The position numbers and the translations under genes are program-made. 64,000 nt of DNA from Streptomyces sp. NBC_00525 (GTDB taxonomy: Bacteria > Actinomycetota > Actinomycetes > Streptomycetales > Streptomycetaceae): positions 5,394,001 to 5,458,000 of the forward strand of contig NZ_CP107834.1 in the NCBI RefSeq assembly GCF_036346595.1, read 5' to 3'. Positions 8,942 through 22,092 of this stretch are shown here, in pieces (position 1 is the stretch's first letter; each line of letters opens with the position of its first letter). Below the pieces are notes generated by a model. It worked only from the letters and a program-made list of their open reading frames with translations. It searched no databases and had not been told where the DNA came from.

Positions 8942-9568
8942 TCACTCTTCCTCGCTGGCGATGGCGTTGAGCGCGGCGGCGGCGATGGCGCTCCCGCCGC
9001 GCCGGCCGCGCACGATCAGGTGGTCGAGCCCGGACGGGTGGGCCGCCAGGGCGTCCTTGGACTCGGCGGCGCCGACGAAGCCGACCGGCACACCGATGAC
9101 GGCGGCGGGGCGCGGGGCGCCGTCCTCGATCATTTCGAGCAGCCGGAACAGGGCGGTCGGGGCGTTGCCCACGGCGACGACCGCGCCGTCGAGCCGGTCC
9201 CGCCACAGCTCCAGGGCGGCCGCCGAGCGGGTCGTGCCCAGCTCCTTCGCGAGGGCGGGCACGGCCGGGTCGGACAGGGTGCACACCACCTCGTTGTCCG
9301 CGGGCAGCCGCTTGCGGGTGACTCCGCTGGCGACCATGGCCACATCGCACAGGATGGGCGCGCCGGCCCGTAGCGCGGCGCGGGCTCGGGCGACCGCGCC
9401 GGGCGTGTAGCCGATGTCGCGTACGAGGTCGACCATGCCGCAGGCGTGGATCATCCGGACGGCGACCTGGCTCACGTCCGCGGGCAGGCCGGCGAGGTCC
9501 GCCTCCGCCCGGATGGTGGCGAAGGACTGGCGATAGATGGCCGGTCCGTCCTTCTCGTACTGATGCAC
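8942..9568 (-). CDS. cobH: Precorrin-8X methylmutase
   Basis: This 208-residue enzyme moves the C11 methyl group to C12 to form hydrogenobyrinate. Hallmarks are the RMIHACGM segment with the catalytic histidine, the [13 protein letters not shown] stretch, and the [16 protein letters not shown] and [16 protein letters not shown] motifs at the C-terminus. The length matches the family. It sits between cobG and cobIJ on the same strand, 78 bp from cobG and 2 bp from the preferred cobIJ start. The three probably form a leftward transcript starting near the cobalamin riboswitch region but in the opposite direction to it. Confidence 0.94.
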   Translation of the reverse strand: MHQYEKDGPAIYRQSFATIRAEADLAGLPADVSQVAVRMIHACGMVDLVRDIGYTPGAVARARAALRAGAPILCDVAMVASGVTRKRLPADNEVVCTLSDPAVPALAKELGTTRSAAALELWRDRLDGAVVAVGNAPTALFRLLEMIEDGAPRPAAVIGVPVGFVGAAESKDALAAHPSGLDHLIVRGRRGGSAIAAAALNAIASEEE

Positions 9569-9646
9569 AGTGGTGTCGCTCTCTTCAGCGGGCGGGTTAC
9601 GGGCAGGGGGTGGGGCGTTGTACGGGGGAAGAGCTCGGGGCGCGGA

Positions 9647-10987
9647 TCACGGGCGTGGCTTACGGGCCGCCGCCACGGCGGTGGCCAGCGCGGCCGGGTC
9701 GGCGGCGACACGCACCGGGTTCTCGGGCCGGGCGCCGTCGCGTACGACGGACACCCGGTAGCCGTCCGGGCCGGCGACGACGTCCACCCAGTCCCCGCGC
9801 GGATGGCCGCACCGCCGTTCGCACCCGGACCAGTGCACCGGCAGCGCGTCCACGGGCGGTGCGTCGGGCAGCGCCGACGCCGCGTCACCCCGCACATCGG
9901 CCAGGGACTTGACGCAGCCGGGGCGGCCGACGCAGGCGCCGGTCCCGGTCCACGGCGAGCGGTCGGCGGTGACCAGGCCGGCGGCCTCCAGCGCGTCGAG
10001 CGCCCCCGGCGCCCGCTCCCGCCGGACACCGGGCACGACGACTCCGCGCCACGGGGTGAGCCGCAGTTCGCCGGCGCCGTGCTCTCGGGCGAGGTCCGTC
10101 AGCGCCCGCCACCGCACCGCGTCCGCCCGCCCCAGCGGCAGCCCGACCGACAGCGCGTCCGTCCCGCCGGGCCCCGCCACCACACCGAGCGCCGGGGGAG
10201 TCCCGGCCGGTACCGGCACGGTCGCACGGCTGACGGGCAGTCCGGCCGCGGCCAGCTCGCGCACCACCTCGTCGAGCAGCGGCCCGGCACCCGCGGGGAG
10301 CTCGGCGACCCGCCACGCACCGGAACCGGAAGCGTCCGCCACGGACAGGAACACCGTCGCCGCCAGCAACGCGGCGCGCGGCGCCTCGTCACCCGGAATC
10401 AGAGCCACCGACTCCAGCGCCCCGATCCGCAGCTCCGCCGCCCCGTCGCCACGCGCCCGCAGCGTCACGTCCGCGCCCAGCGCGTCCATATCGCCGCGCC
10501 CGTCGTCCAGGGCGAACAGGAACCGGCCGGACAGCCCGGCCGCCGCCTCGCTCGCGCACACCAGCGCGTCCAGCGCGACCAGCCAGGGCCGGACGTCCCG
10601 CGCCCCGCGACCGTCGAGCCCGGACAGCGGGGAGGCCACGACGTTGCGGACCCGCTCATGCGACGCGGAGGGCAAAAGCCCCATTTCGCTCATCCGGGAG
10701 GCCAGTTCGGACCCGCATCCGGCGTCGAGCCCGCGCAACTGCACATTGCCGCGCGAAGTGAGATGCAGCTCACCATCGCCCAGCCGGCCGGCCAACTCCC
10801 GCAGCCCGTCCGCCTGCTCCCAGGACAGCACACCACCGGGCACCCGGACGCGCGCCAACGCCCCGTCGTCCGCCCGGTGGAGCCGCAGCGCACCGGGGCA
10901 GGCGTCGCCGCGGACCCGGAAACGGGCGTCGTCGGGCTGGGCGAAATGGGGGGCTGGGGGAGGCATGGCGGCGAGCATACCGACCAT
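9647..10987 (-). CDS. cobG: Precorrin-3B synthase CobG
   Basis: This 446-residue member of the nitrite/sulfite reductase ferredoxin-like family carries out the O2-dependent hydroxylation of precorrin-3A, the signature step of the aerobic cobalamin pathway. It has two ferredoxin-like halves (HLTSRGNVQLRGL near residue 78; LRLTPWRGVVVPGV in the second half). The four cysteines for a [4Fe-4S] cluster lie in the pattern CVGRPGC then CERRC. The start is uncertain: in-frame ATGs occur at 10987, 10978 and 10966, none with a clear Shine-Dalgarno. The gene is divergent from cobN. The cobalamin riboswitch lies between them but is oriented towards cobN. Confidence 0.9.
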   Translation of the reverse strand: MVGMLAAMPPPAPHFAQPDDARFRVRGDACPGALRLHRADDGALARVRVPGGVLSWEQADGLRELAGRLGDGELHLTSRGNVQLRGLDAGCGSELASRMSEMGLLPSASHERVRNVVASPLSGLDGRGARDVRPWLVALDALVCASEAAAGLSGRFLFALDDGRGDMDALGADVTLRARGDGAAELRIGALESVALIPGDEAPRAALLAATVFLSVADASGSGAWRVAELPAGAGPLLDEVVRELAAAGLPVSRATVPVPAGTPPALGVVAGPGGTDALSVGLPLGRADAVRWRALTDLAREHGAGELRLTPWRGVVVPGVRRERAPGALDALEAAGLVTADRSPWTGTGACVGRPGCVKSLADVRGDAASALPDAPPVDALPVHWSGCERRCGHPRGDWVDVVAGPDGYRVSVVRDGARPENPVRVAADPAALATAVAAARKPRP

Positions 10988-11049
10988 CTCATCCGATCCG
11001 ATGACCCCATCGTCGCCCTCGGGCCCTTACTATGCCTAGCGACGGACCT

Positions 11050-11210
11050 CCGGGTCCGTCGTCGCCACAGACGGCGACAGGGGAGGAAGCCCGGTGCGAA
11101 TCCGGCGCGGTCCCGCCACTGTGAGCTTGGTCCCACCAGGGCCGGGCGAGTCAGGAACTCCCTTCCCCGCAACACCCGGCAGGTCCGGGCAGGGGAGCCT
11201 TCGACACCGC
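11050..11210 (+). ncRNA. Cobalamin (AdoCbl) riboswitch upstream of cobN
   Basis: The conserved core of the cobalamin riboswitch is plain on the plus strand: GGAAGCCCGGTGCGAATCCG (11084-11103), CCCGCCACTGTGA (11112-11124), and a B12-box-like GAGTCAGGAACTCCC (11148-11162). It precedes cobN by about 40-90 bases. A short hairpin, CGGGG (11213-11217) pairing with CCCCG (11226-11230), ends directly before the cobN Shine-Dalgarno AGGAAGG (11231-11237). B12 binding could therefore act on translation initiation. The exact outer boundaries (P1) are approximate. Confidence 0.92.
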
Positions 11211-11248
11211 CACGGGGCGTGGACACCCCGAGGAAGGCCAGACGCCGC

Positions 11249-14845
<3,597 letters not shown>

Positions 14846-14861
14846 AACCCCTCCGGCGCCG

Positions 14862-15557
14862 TCAGCCGGCGGTGCCGGGCTTCACGCCCCACACGTAGAC
14901 GACGTCGTCCAGCGCGAGCAGGTCCCACAGCTTCGCCGCGTCGTCCACGGTGAGGTTGACGCAGCCGGCCGAGCCGCCGCCGTCGTACAGGTCGCCGGGG
15001 TGGCCGTGGAGTGCCTGGCCGCCGTCGAAGAACTGGGAGTACGGCATCGGCGCGTTGTCGTAGATGGTGGAGACGTGGTCGCGGTCGCGCCAGTAGATGA
15101 GGTGCCGGCCGGGCCGGGTCTCCTGGGCGTCACGGCCGGTCCGGGTGGCGACGGGGCCGAAGACGACCTTCTTCCCCTTCTGCACCCACAGCAGCTGGCG
15201 GTCCATGTCCACGCAGGTGACCCGCCCGCTCTCGACCGGGCAGTCGCCTGCGGCGTTCGGGTTCGGCGTGGCTTCGACGACGAGCATGGCGCGGTAGGTG
15301 CCGAGGTCGGCGCGGCCGTCCGGGTGCGGCCGGCCCTGTTCGGTCTGGAAGGCCCGGATGGCACGGCAGTCCGCCTCGGACTGGCGGCCGTCGACGGGCA
15401 GCCCGAGGTGCTTCTCCAACTGGCGCTGGTACGGGCCGGCCGGCGCGGTGCACGCGGTGTCGGGAAGGGGAGCGGCGGCCGCGGGGGCGGCGGTGCACAG
15501 CAGCGCCGCGGCCGCGGCGGCGGCCAGGGAAGCGACGAGGCGGTGGGAACGGGACAC
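14862..15557 (-). CDS. Secreted L,D-transpeptidase with peptidoglycan-binding domain
   Basis: This 231-residue exported protein probably forms 3-3 cross-links or remodels peptidoglycan. It has a classic Sec signal peptide (residues 1-29, Ala-rich, AAAA cleavage region). A peptidoglycan-binding segment (about 45-90, LEKHLGLPVDG and AIRAFQTEQG) is followed by a YkuD catalytic domain. The catalytic motif is HGHPGDLYDGGGSAGCVNL, with the nucleophilic cysteine in SAGCVN and the upstream histidine. The length is short but complete. It is convergent with cobN (16 bp between stops) and is not functionally tied to it. Confidence 0.9.
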   Translation of the reverse strand: MSRSHRLVASLAAAAAAALLCTAAPAAAAPLPDTACTAPAGPYQRQLEKHLGLPVDGRQSEADCRAIRAFQTEQGRPHPDGRADLGTYRAMLVVEATPNPNAAGDCPVESGRVTCVDMDRQLLWVQKGKKVVFGPVATRTGRDAQETRPGRHLIYWRDRDHVSTIYDNAPMPYSQFFDGGQALHGHPGDLYDGGGSAGCVNLTVDDAAKLWDLLALDDVVYVWGVKPGTAG

Positions 15558-15617
15558 GGGCCGGACCTCCTGCGTGATCGGATATCGACGTACGTGCTGT
15601 CAAGCCGTACAGCGGGA

Positions 15618-15651
15618 CCGCCCGGCCGCCCACTGGTGGGCGGCCGGGCGG
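15618..15651 (-). terminator. Strong perfect hairpin after the Cna-B repeat gene
   Basis: Two 16-base arms (CCGCCCGGCCGCCCAC at 15618-15633 and its exact complement at 15636-15651) form a very stable stem. It lies 9 bases beyond the stop codon of the large repeat protein on the minus strand. There is no U-tract, which is usual for Streptomyces terminators. It also lies upstream of the L,D-transpeptidase start and would separate the two transcripts. Confidence 0.75.
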
Positions 15652-15660
15652 GTGACCGGG

Positions 15661-18600
15661 TCAGCCGCGTGCGGCCGCCTTGTGGTCGTTGTCCTCGCAG
15701 TCCTTGCCCTTTCCGCCCTTGCCCTTGCAGGGTTCACCGCGCTCGTTGGTCAGCTCGACGGTGACGCCCTCGGCGCTGTTCTCCTCGGTGACCTCGATCG
15801 GCCCGGAGACCGGGTCGTCCGACAGGACGTAGCCCTCCGGAACGGCGATCTCGCGGAGGTAGTACTCACCGAGCGGCAGGTCGTCGAAGACGCACTGGCC
15901 GTCGTCGCCGGTGGAGCAGCCCGCGTCGGTGAGCGTGTCCGGGTTCGCGCCGTCGACCTGGAGGCCGGGCACGTCGTTGGTCTCGCGCCACAGCTCGAAG
16001 ACGGCCCCGGCGAGCGGCTCGCCGTTCTTGGCGTCCGTCTTGTCGAGGGTGATCGAGCCGTTCACCGGCGGCACGGGCTCCTGGGTGTTGGCGGCCGTGA
16101 CCTGCACGCCTTCGGCGGCGTTGTCCTCGGTCAGCACGAGCGGCCCGAAGACGTTCGGGTCGGGCAGCTCGTAGCCGTCCGGGGCGGCCGTCTCACGCCA
16201 GTAGTAGGTGCCCACCACCGTGGTGTCCGAGCAGATGCCGCTGTCGGGGGTGGTGCAGTCGCTGACGTGGGTGTCGGGGTTGATGCCGATCGTCTGGAGG
16301 CCGGGCGTGTTGTTGGTCTCGCGCCACAGCTCGAACTCGGCTCCGGCGAGCGGGACGCCGGTCTCGGCGTCGGTCTTGAAGACCCGCACCTCACCGGTGA
16401 CCGGCGGGACAACCGTCTTGTCGTTCAGGGCCTCGATCTGAACGCCCTGCGCGGCGTTGTCCTCGGTGAGGACGAGCGGCCCGAAGACGTTCGGGTCGGG
16501 CAGCTCGTAGCCGTCCGGGGCGGCGGTCTCGCGCCAGTAGTAGGTGCCCACGGTCGTGTTCTCGGAGCAGACGCCGCTGTCGGGCGTGGTGCAGTCCGTG
16601 ACGTGGGTGTCCGGGTTCGCCCCGTCCACCTGGAGTCCGGCCTCGTCGTTGGTCTCGCGCCACAGCTCGAACTCGGCGCCGGCCAGCGGGTCACCCGTCG
16701 CGGAGTCCGCCTTCAGCACGCTGACGTCGCCGGTGACCGGCGGCACCACGGTCGGGGTGTTCTCGGCCTCGACCTGGACACCGTCGGCGGCATTGGCCGC
16801 GGTCAGGACGAGCGGGCCGAAGACGTTCGGGTCGGGGAGGTCGTAGCCGTCCGGGGCGGCTGTCTCGCGCCAGTAGTACGTACCGAGAATGGTGCTCTCG
16901 GAGCAGATGCCGTCGTTGGGGGTGGTGCAGTCGCTGACGTGGGTGTCCGGGTTCGCCCCGTCGACCTGGAGTCCGGCCTCGTCGTTGGTCTCGCGCCACA
17001 GTTCGAAGTCGGCCCCGGCGAGCGGGTTGCCGGTCTCGGCGTCCGTCTTCAGCACGCTGACGTCACCGGTGACGATGGGCACGGTGCCCTGGGTGTTCAG
17101 CGCCTCGGCCCGGACGCCCTGGGCGGCGTTGTCGTCGGTGAGGACGAGCGGCCCGAAGACGTTGGGGTCGGGGAGCTCATAGCCGTCCGGGGCGGCCGTC
17201 TCGCGCCAGTAGTAGGTGCCGATGGTGGTGTTCTCGGAGCAGACACCGTCGTCGGGGGTGGTGCAGTCCGTGACGTGGGTGTCCGGGTTCGCCCCGTCCA
17301 CCTGGAGACCTTCGACGTCGTTCGTCTCGCGCCACAGCTCGAACTCGGCCCCCGCGAGCGGGGCGCCGGTGTCCGCGTCCGTCTTCAGCACGCTGACGTC
17401 ACCCATGACGGGCGGCACCACGGTCGCGGTGTTGGCGGCCGTGACCTGGACGCCCTCGGCGGCGTTGTCCGCGGTCAGCGTGAGCGGGCCGAAGACGTTG
17501 GGGTCGGGGAGGTCGTAGCCGTCCGGGGCCGACGTCTCGCGCCAGTAGTAGGTGCCGAGGACGGTGTTGTCGGAGCAGACACCGTCGTCGGGGGTGGTGC
17601 AGTCGCTGACGTGGGTGTCCGGGTTCGCCCCGTCGACCTGGAGTCCGGCCTCGTCGTTGGTCTCGCGCCACAGTTCGAAGCCGGCCCCGGCGAGCGGGTT
17701 GCCGGTGTCCGCGTCGGTCTTCAGCACGCTGACGTCACCGGTGACGGGCGGCACCACGGTCGGGGTGTTGAGCGCCTCGACCCGGACGCCGTCCGTGGCG
17801 TTGTCGTCGGTGAGGACGAGCGGCCCGAAGACGTTGGGGTCGGGCAGCTCGTAGCCGTCCGGCGCGGCGGTCTCGCGCCAGTAGTAGGTGCCCACGGTCG
17901 TGTTCTCGGAGCAGACACCGTCGTCCGGCGTGGTGCAGTCGGTGACGTGGGTGTCCGGGTTCGCCCCGTCCACCTGGAGACCTTCGACGCCGTTGGTCTC
18001 GCGCCACAGGTCGAACTCGGCCCCCGCGAGCGGGTTGCCGGTGTCCGAGTCGGTCTTCAGCACGCTGACGTCGCCCATGACCGGCGGCACGACGGTCGGC
18101 GTGTTGGCGGCCGTGACCTGCACGCCTTCGGCGGCGTTGTCCGCGGTGAGGGCGAGCGGGCCGAAGACGTTGGGGTCGGGCAGCTCGTAGCCGTCCGGCG
18201 CTGCGGTCTCACGCCAGTAGTACTCGCCCAGCGACGTCGTCTCGGAGCAGATGCCGTTGTCGGGGGTGGTGCAGTCGCTGACGTGGGTGTCGGGGTCGGC
18301 CCCGTCCACCTGGAGGCCGGGCACGTCGTTGGTCTCGCGCCACAGCTCGAAGTCCGCCCCGGCCAGCGGAGCACCCGTGTCCGCGTCCGTCTTGAGGACG
18401 CTCACCGCACCGGTCACCGGCTGCGAACCGCACTCCGGGAGGTCGCCGTTGAACGGGTAGGCGTGGAACTCCACCCCGGCCGTCTCGCTGGTGTGCGTCA
18501 GCGAGCCCGTGGTGAAGAACCTGCCGTTCATACCGGGCATGCTCACGGTGCTCATGGACGCCTGGTCACCCACCAGGACGCTGCCCTGGAACTGCCCGGA

Positions 18601-19539
18601 CCCGACGAACTGCGCCGTGTCGGCGTCGGGCAGGTTCCACAGCAGCCGGTCGCGGTACTGCCCCAGCGTGTCGGCGCCGCTGGTGGTGTTGATGATGCGG
18701 TTCTCCCCGATCACGTTGACCAGGATCGTCGCGCCGGCGGGGATGCCCGCGAACTCGATGGACTGGCTGCCGTTGGGCGAGTTCGGGTTGACCATGTCGA
18801 AGTCGACGTTGAACACCTGGAGCTGCGAGGTGTTGTCGCCGGTGAAGATCGTCCGGTAGCCCTCGTTGACCGCGGTCCCGGTGGGCTCCCGCAGCTGGCC
18901 GTCCGGCCGCGCGTAGCACTGGCTGGCCGCGGTCAGCTCGTCGCGCAGCCCGGTGTACGGGCCCGCCGCGTTGTCGTCCTGGATGGTCGTCCCGGTCACG
19001 GTGCCGGTCAGGGTGCCCGCGTGGCGCACGATGCCCTGCTCGCCCGCGATGCCGCCCGTCGTGTCCAGGGTCTGGCCGGGCGCGATGGTCACATCGCCGC
19101 CGGTCGTCAGGAAGTCGGACCCGTCCGGCGGAGGGACGCGCGAGCCGACACCGACGATCCCGAGGTTGTACAGCCCGCTCGCGTCCGTGTTCTTGTTCTG
19201 GTCGAAGTCGTCGAGCACCACGACCCGGCCTTCGGCCTCCGCCGCACGGCCCCGGACGAGGAAGTCGTCGCCCACGAAGATGTTGATCGCGTCGTCCCGG
19301 CCGGCGAAGTCGCCGTTGTTGACCTCGGGGAACGGGTCGGGGCAGCTGCCCGGCACACACGGTCCGAGCCCGCCGGGGAGGGTCGCGGCGGCGGCCGGAG
19401 CGGCACCGACACCGAAGGTGAAGACGGGGATCACGGTCGCCAGGACGGCGCAGGCCGCACCCGTGCTGCGAGCACGTGACCGCAGCGCCGATAGACGTTT
19501 GGGCATGGGTTTCATGGCGGCATCCTGGGGGCCGCCCAC
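15661..19539 (-). CDS. Large secreted adhesin-like protein: choice-of-anchor A domain plus eight Cna-B/SpaA-like repeats
   Basis: This 1292-residue exported protein has a signal peptide (about 1-55, ending APAAAA). Next comes a region resembling the choice-of-anchor A domain (about 65-370; [25 protein letters not shown]-like strands). Eight tandem domains of about 112 residues follow. Each begins like [11 protein letters not shown] and continues [14 protein letters not shown], CTTPDxGxC and [18 protein letters not shown]. These look like Cna-B/SpaA prealbumin folds: the K of LKTD, the E of FELW and an N near the domain end are positioned for an intramolecular isopeptide bond. That is family-based inference. 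Each repeat also carries a Cys pair. The C-terminus ([10 protein letters not shown]...) has no LPXTG-type sorting signal and no membrane tail, so the protein is probably released or held non-covalently. The start could also be the internal ATG at 15 codons or fewer downstream. Confidence 0.85.
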   Translation of the reverse strand: MGGPQDAAMKPMPKRLSALRSRARSTGAACAVLATVIPVFTFGVGAAPAAAATLPGGLGPCVPGSCPDPFPEVNNGDFAGRDDAINIFVGDDFLVRGRAAEAEGRVVVLDDFDQNKNTDASGLYNLGIVGVGSRVPPPDGSDFLTTGGDVTIAPGQTLDTTGGIAGEQGIVRHAGTLTGTVTGTTIQDDNAAGPYTGLRDELTAASQCYARPDGQLREPTGTAVNEGYRTIFTGDNTSQLQVFNVDFDMVNPNSPNGSQSIEFAGIPAGATILVNVIGENRIINTTSGADTLGQYRDRLLWNLPDADTAQFVGSGQFQGSVLVGDQASMSTVSMPGMNGRFFTTGSLTHTSETAGVEFHAYPFNGDLPECGSQPVTGAVSVLKTDADTGAPLAGADFELWRETNDVPGLQVDGADPDTHVSDCTTPDNGICSETTSLGEYYWRETAAPDGYELPDPNVFGPLALTADNAAEGVQVTAANTPTVVPPVMGDVSVLKTDSDTGNPLAGAEFDLWRETNGVEGLQVDGANPDTHVTDCTTPDDGVCSENTTVGTYYWRETAAPDGYELPDPNVFGPLVLTDDNATDGVRVEALNTPTVVPPVTGDVSVLKTDADTGNPLAGAGFELWRETNDEAGLQVDGANPDTHVSDCTTPDDGVCSDNTVLGTYYWRETSAPDGYDLPDPNVFGPLTLTADNAAEGVQVTAANTATVVPPVMGDVSVLKTDADTGAPLAGAEFELWRETNDVEGLQVDGANPDTHVTDCTTPDDGVCSENTTIGTYYWRETAAPDGYELPDPNVFGPLVLTDDNAAQGVRAEALNTQGTVPIVTGDVSVLKTDAETGNPLAGADFELWRETNDEAGLQVDGANPDTHVSDCTTPNDGICSESTILGTYYWRETAAPDGYDLPDPNVFGPLVLTAANAADGVQVEAENTPTVVPPVTGDVSVLKADSATGDPLAGAEFELWRETNDEAGLQVDGANPDTHVTDCTTPDSGVCSENTTVGTYYWRETAAPDGYELPDPNVFGPLVLTEDNAAQGVQIEALNDKTVVPPVTGEVRVFKTDAETGVPLAGAEFELWRETNNTPGLQTIGINPDTHVSDCTTPDSGICSDTTVVGTYYWRETAAPDGYELPDPNVFGPLVLTEDNAAEGVQVTAANTQEPVPPVNGSITLDKTDAKNGEPLAGAVFELWRETNDVPGLQVDGANPDTLTDAGCSTGDDGQCVFDDLPLGEYYLREIAVPEGYVLSDDPVSGPIEVTEENSAEGVTVELTNERGEPCKGKGGKGKDCEDNDHKAAARG
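15744..18420 (-). repeat. Eight tandem about 336-bp coding repeats
   Basis: The DNA encoding the Cna-B-like domains repeats with a period of about 336 bp. Equivalent positions fall near 18394, 18060, 17722, 17386, 17050, 16712, 16376 and 16045. The central copies are nearly identical, including third positions, which points to recent duplication or gene conversion. The first and last copies are the most divergent. Confidence 0.9.
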
Positions 19540-19620
19540 CTCCGCTCCGCGCGCGCGACACGACAGGTTGCGCCTTCCAGCGGGACGGGGCCACCCGGAC
19601 GGACGTCCCGGCCCGGTGTC

Positions 19621-20592
19621 TCAGCCGCGCGGGAGGCCCCCGCCCTGCTGGTCGCGCCAGGCCCGGGGCGACAGCCCGTACGCCTCCTTGAACACCTTGC
19701 TGAAGTGCGCCGCGTTCACGAAGCCCCACTGTCGGCCGATCGCGGCGACCGTCCGCGCCCGCCCGTGCGGCCCGGCCAGCTCGCGCCGGCACGCCTCCAG
19801 CCGGCGCGCCCGTATCCAGTCCCCGAGGCTGATCCCCGACCGGGACAGCACGGTGTACAGATGGCGTACGGAGATGCCGTGGGCGGCCGCGATGGTCGCC
19901 GCCGACAGATCGCCGTCCGCCAGGTGCTCCCGGATGTAGTGCGTGATTCGCAGCCCGAGTGTGGCCTCCAGCGGCTCCTTCGCCCGCTCGGCGTCCCCCT
20001 GCCGGGAGGCCAGGACGGACCGGAGCAGTTCGATGCTGGGGGTGAGGACGGCACCGGCCTGATCGCTGCCGTGCAGCTCCTTGCTCGCGGCGAGGTGCGA
20101 GAAGTACGTATAGGCCAGCCGCCCCAGCGGGTCCCCGGCGCCGAACGCGACGGTGGTGCTGTCCCGGACCAGCCGGTCGGGCAGCGCGAGCGCGGCCAGC
20201 GGCAGCCGCAGAAAGTGGTGGTCGATGCCTTCGTCGAACAGCAGGGTGTACGGCGCGTCCGACCGGTACACCGCGAACTGACCCGGTCCCACGACGCATT
20301 GGCGTCCGTACTGCGCACCCATGCTGGAGCCGGTCACCTGGAGGCTGAGGAACAGGGACGGCTCCTCGTCCTTCCGCACCAACTGCTCCGTCCGCCGCAG
20401 CGTCACCGCCGTCGAGCGCGCCGTGCACACCCGGAGCGGGCCGAGGGCCTTGACCTCCATGCGGGCGCTGATCTCATCGGCGGGCGCCCGGTGGTCGATG
20501 TCCAGCCGCACCACGGAGTCCCACACCGCGTTCCGGATCACCTCCGCCCGGTCCTGCGGCCGTACGTACGCGGTGTCCAGCGCCGGGCTCAT
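19621..20592 (-). CDS. AraC-family transcriptional regulator
   Basis: This 323-residue regulator has an N-terminal cupin-like ligand-binding domain (LSLQVTGSSMGAQYGRQCVVGPGQFAVYRSDAPYTLLF, about 85-130) of the type found in AraC/NitR-like activators. Its C-terminal AraC DNA-binding domain has two helix-turn-helix motifs: LSAATIAAAHGISVRHLYTVLS and TVAAIGRQWGFVNAAHFSKVF. The ATG at 20592 is preferred over an upstream in-frame ATG because it follows a GGGGG stretch and starts the recognisable domain. The ligand and targets are unknown. It faces the same way as the Cna-B protein gene 81 bp downstream and may control it. The 270 bp upstream of its start hold no gene or clear promoter that I can see. 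Confidence 0.88.
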   Translation of the reverse strand: MSPALDTAYVRPQDRAEVIRNAVWDSVVRLDIDHRAPADEISARMEVKALGPLRVCTARSTAVTLRRTEQLVRKDEEPSLFLSLQVTGSSMGAQYGRQCVVGPGQFAVYRSDAPYTLLFDEGIDHHFLRLPLAALALPDRLVRDSTTVAFGAGDPLGRLAYTYFSHLAASKELHGSDQAGAVLTPSIELLRSVLASRQGDAERAKEPLEATLGLRITHYIREHLADGDLSAATIAAAHGISVRHLYTVLSRSGISLGDWIRARRLEACRRELAGPHGRARTVAAIGRQWGFVNAAHFSKVFKEAYGLSPRAWRDQQGGGLPRG

Positions 20593-20862
20593 ACGGCGCC
20601 CCCTGCCGCCGACTCCGACACCACCCTGGTCCCTCGCTCCACGCGGTCCCCCTCGACATGGGCCATCGGGAACGAGTGTGGAGGACAGGGCGCCTGCGGT
20701 GCAACGGCCGTCCGCCCAGGGGAACATGGGGTGCGCATGTCGTGCACGGGGAGCGAAGGACCGCGCACGACCGGCAAAGTCGCGAGCCTCGGACGGTCCT
20801 AAAGTGTTGTCCGGCGGTCAGATGCAGTGCCCCGAATTGCAGAATGCCCGCGTTGATGGTTC

Positions 20863-20900
20863 AGCCCTCCGGCCCGAAATTGAGAATTCACCGGAGGGCT
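20863..20900 (-). terminator. Hairpin after the peptidoglycan-binding protein gene
   Basis: A perfect 10-base inverted repeat, AGCCCTCCGG (20863-20872) and CCGGAGGGCT (20891-20900), has an 18-base loop. It begins 12 bases beyond the minus-strand stop of the small peptidoglycan-binding protein and would end that transcript before the AraC gene. The large loop lowers confidence. Confidence 0.5.
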
Positions 20901-20912
20901 GGATTATTTAAT

Positions 20913-21380
20913 TCAGCAGAACTGCTTGTAGCCCGCGCTTCCGAACCTGGCGAAAGCAGCCTGAGTGCCGGGACCGGCAATTCCGTCGAGCGCGCCCGTG
21001 TAACCCCAGTTACCGTTCTTCAGGAAGTACTGGAGACCCCGGATCGTCGCCGGTCCCGGATTACCGTCCACGGCGAGCTTCTGGTTCCAGGCCCGGTTCA
21101 GGAACGCCTGCATCGCCTTCCAGCTCGCGGAGCCCAGGTAGCCGTCCTCGGCGATGTTCGTGTAGATGGACGTGTTCAGGAAGCACTGGACGCCGCGGGC
21201 CTGCGTACGGGTGAGCCCCAGGTTGTTGTACCCGGCCAGGGTGGCGGTGGCGCTGAAGGAAGCGGTGCTCGAAGCGGACGGAGCGGCCGCCGTGCTCGGG
21301 CTCGCGAGTGCGAGGCTTCCGGCCGCGAGGGCGATGACCGCGGTCGTTCCGGTGGCGATCCGCTGAAATGTGCGCTGCAT
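20913..21380 (-). CDS. Small secreted peptidoglycan-binding-like protein
   Basis: This 155-residue exported protein has a signal peptide of about 31 residues (FQRIATGTTAVIALAAGSLAL, cleavage near STAAA). The mature part resembles tandem peptidoglycan-binding-domain-1 motifs without a catalytic domain: VQCFLNTSIYTNIAEDGYLGSASWKAMQAFL and AVDGNPGPATIRGLQYFL. Two further GALDGIAGPGTQAAF-type signatures lie near the end. It probably binds the cell wall non-covalently. The ATG at 21380 follows AGAAGGGG. Such stand-alone wall-binding proteins occur in several Streptomyces copies; a specific role cannot be given. Confidence 0.82.
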   Translation of the reverse strand: MQRTFQRIATGTTAVIALAAGSLALASPSTAAAPSASSTASFSATATLAGYNNLGLTRTQARGVQCFLNTSIYTNIAEDGYLGSASWKAMQAFLNRAWNQKLAVDGNPGPATIRGLQYFLKNGNWGYTGALDGIAGPGTQAAFARFGSAGYKQFC

Positions 21381-21564
21381 GTTGGGAGTAGCCCCTTCTG
21401 GACAGAGGAAAAGGTTTCTCTTCCCGTGACGCAGAAGATACTTGGAAATAATGAGAGGGGGAAGGGCGCCCTGACCGATCCCGCCAAAATAGAGAGGAGT
21501 TCCCGCCCGCGCTGCACGCGGGACGAGAACTCCTTTACGGCAGGCATCCCCGCCACAAGATCTT

Positions 21565-21774
21565 TCAGAGGAAATACTCCCGGTCCGTCGCGGCGAGCCG
21601 AACGAGGCCGGTCCAAGCGTTCGGCGAGACGCGGAGGGCGGGCCCGGAGGTGACTTTGGAATCCCGGACATGGACGGCGTCCGCACCGGCCGCGACCTCG
21701 ACGCACTGGCCGCCTTCGGCCCCGCTATGGCTGCTCTTGAACCAGAGGAGGGGTGGTGCGGTGATGTTGTTCAT
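21565..21774 (-). CDS. DUF397 small regulatory-partner protein
   Basis: This 69-residue protein has the DUF397 signature: WFKSSHSGAEGGQCVEVA, then VHVRDSK and a C-terminal alpha/beta stretch (ALRVSPNAWTGLVRLA). In Streptomyces DUF397 proteins are usually encoded beside an XRE/DUF5753 repressor (as with WhiJ) and are thought to antagonise it. The ATG at 21774 begins the conserved domain. A second, similar DUF397 gene lies 129 bp upstream in the same orientation, and this copy is probably a duplicate of it. Confidence 0.85.
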   Translation of the reverse strand: MNNITAPPLLWFKSSHSGAEGGQCVEVAAGADAVHVRDSKVTSGPALRVSPNAWTGLVRLAATDREYFL

Positions 21775-21903
21775 GGCTCTCCCAACGACATGGCGTGCAC
21801 AGTGAACTGACTGACCATGACACGGACGGGCCGGGACATGCGAGAGCCCTGCCGGTCGAGGCTCGGACCGGCAGGGCTCTTGCGCGTACAAGCGCCGTCT
21901 GTA

Positions 21904-22092
21904 CTACTCCGTCGTGGCGAGCCCGACGAACCCGGCCCAGGCGTCCTGCGACACTCGCAGGACGGGCCCGGCCGTCACCTTGGAGTCACGGACATGCACG
22001 GCGTTCGTGGCGGCCGCGACCTCGACGCACTCGCCGCCCTCGGTGTTGCTGTAGCTGCTCTTGAACCAGGCGAGAGGTTCGTTGTTGTTCAT
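21904..22092 (-). CDS. DUF397 protein coupled to the XRE regulator
   Basis: This 62-residue DUF397 protein (LAWFKSSYSNTEGGECVEVA, AVHVRDSKVTAGPVLRVS) has an ATG that overlaps the stop of the XRE gene as ATGA, so the two are translationally coupled. In known whiJ-like loci the DUF397 partner binds or modulates the XRE protein; that role is inferred here. It shares most of its core with the downstream DUF397 copy, including the VHVRDSKVT block. Confidence 0.88.
   Translation of the reverse strand: MNNNEPLAWFKSSYSNTEGGECVEVAAATNAVHVRDSKVTAGPVLRVSQDAWAGFVGLATTE

Noticed and set aside
14846..14880. Possible hairpin between the cobN and L,D-transpeptidase stops
   Set aside because: It overlaps the transpeptidase coding end and its arms are imperfect.
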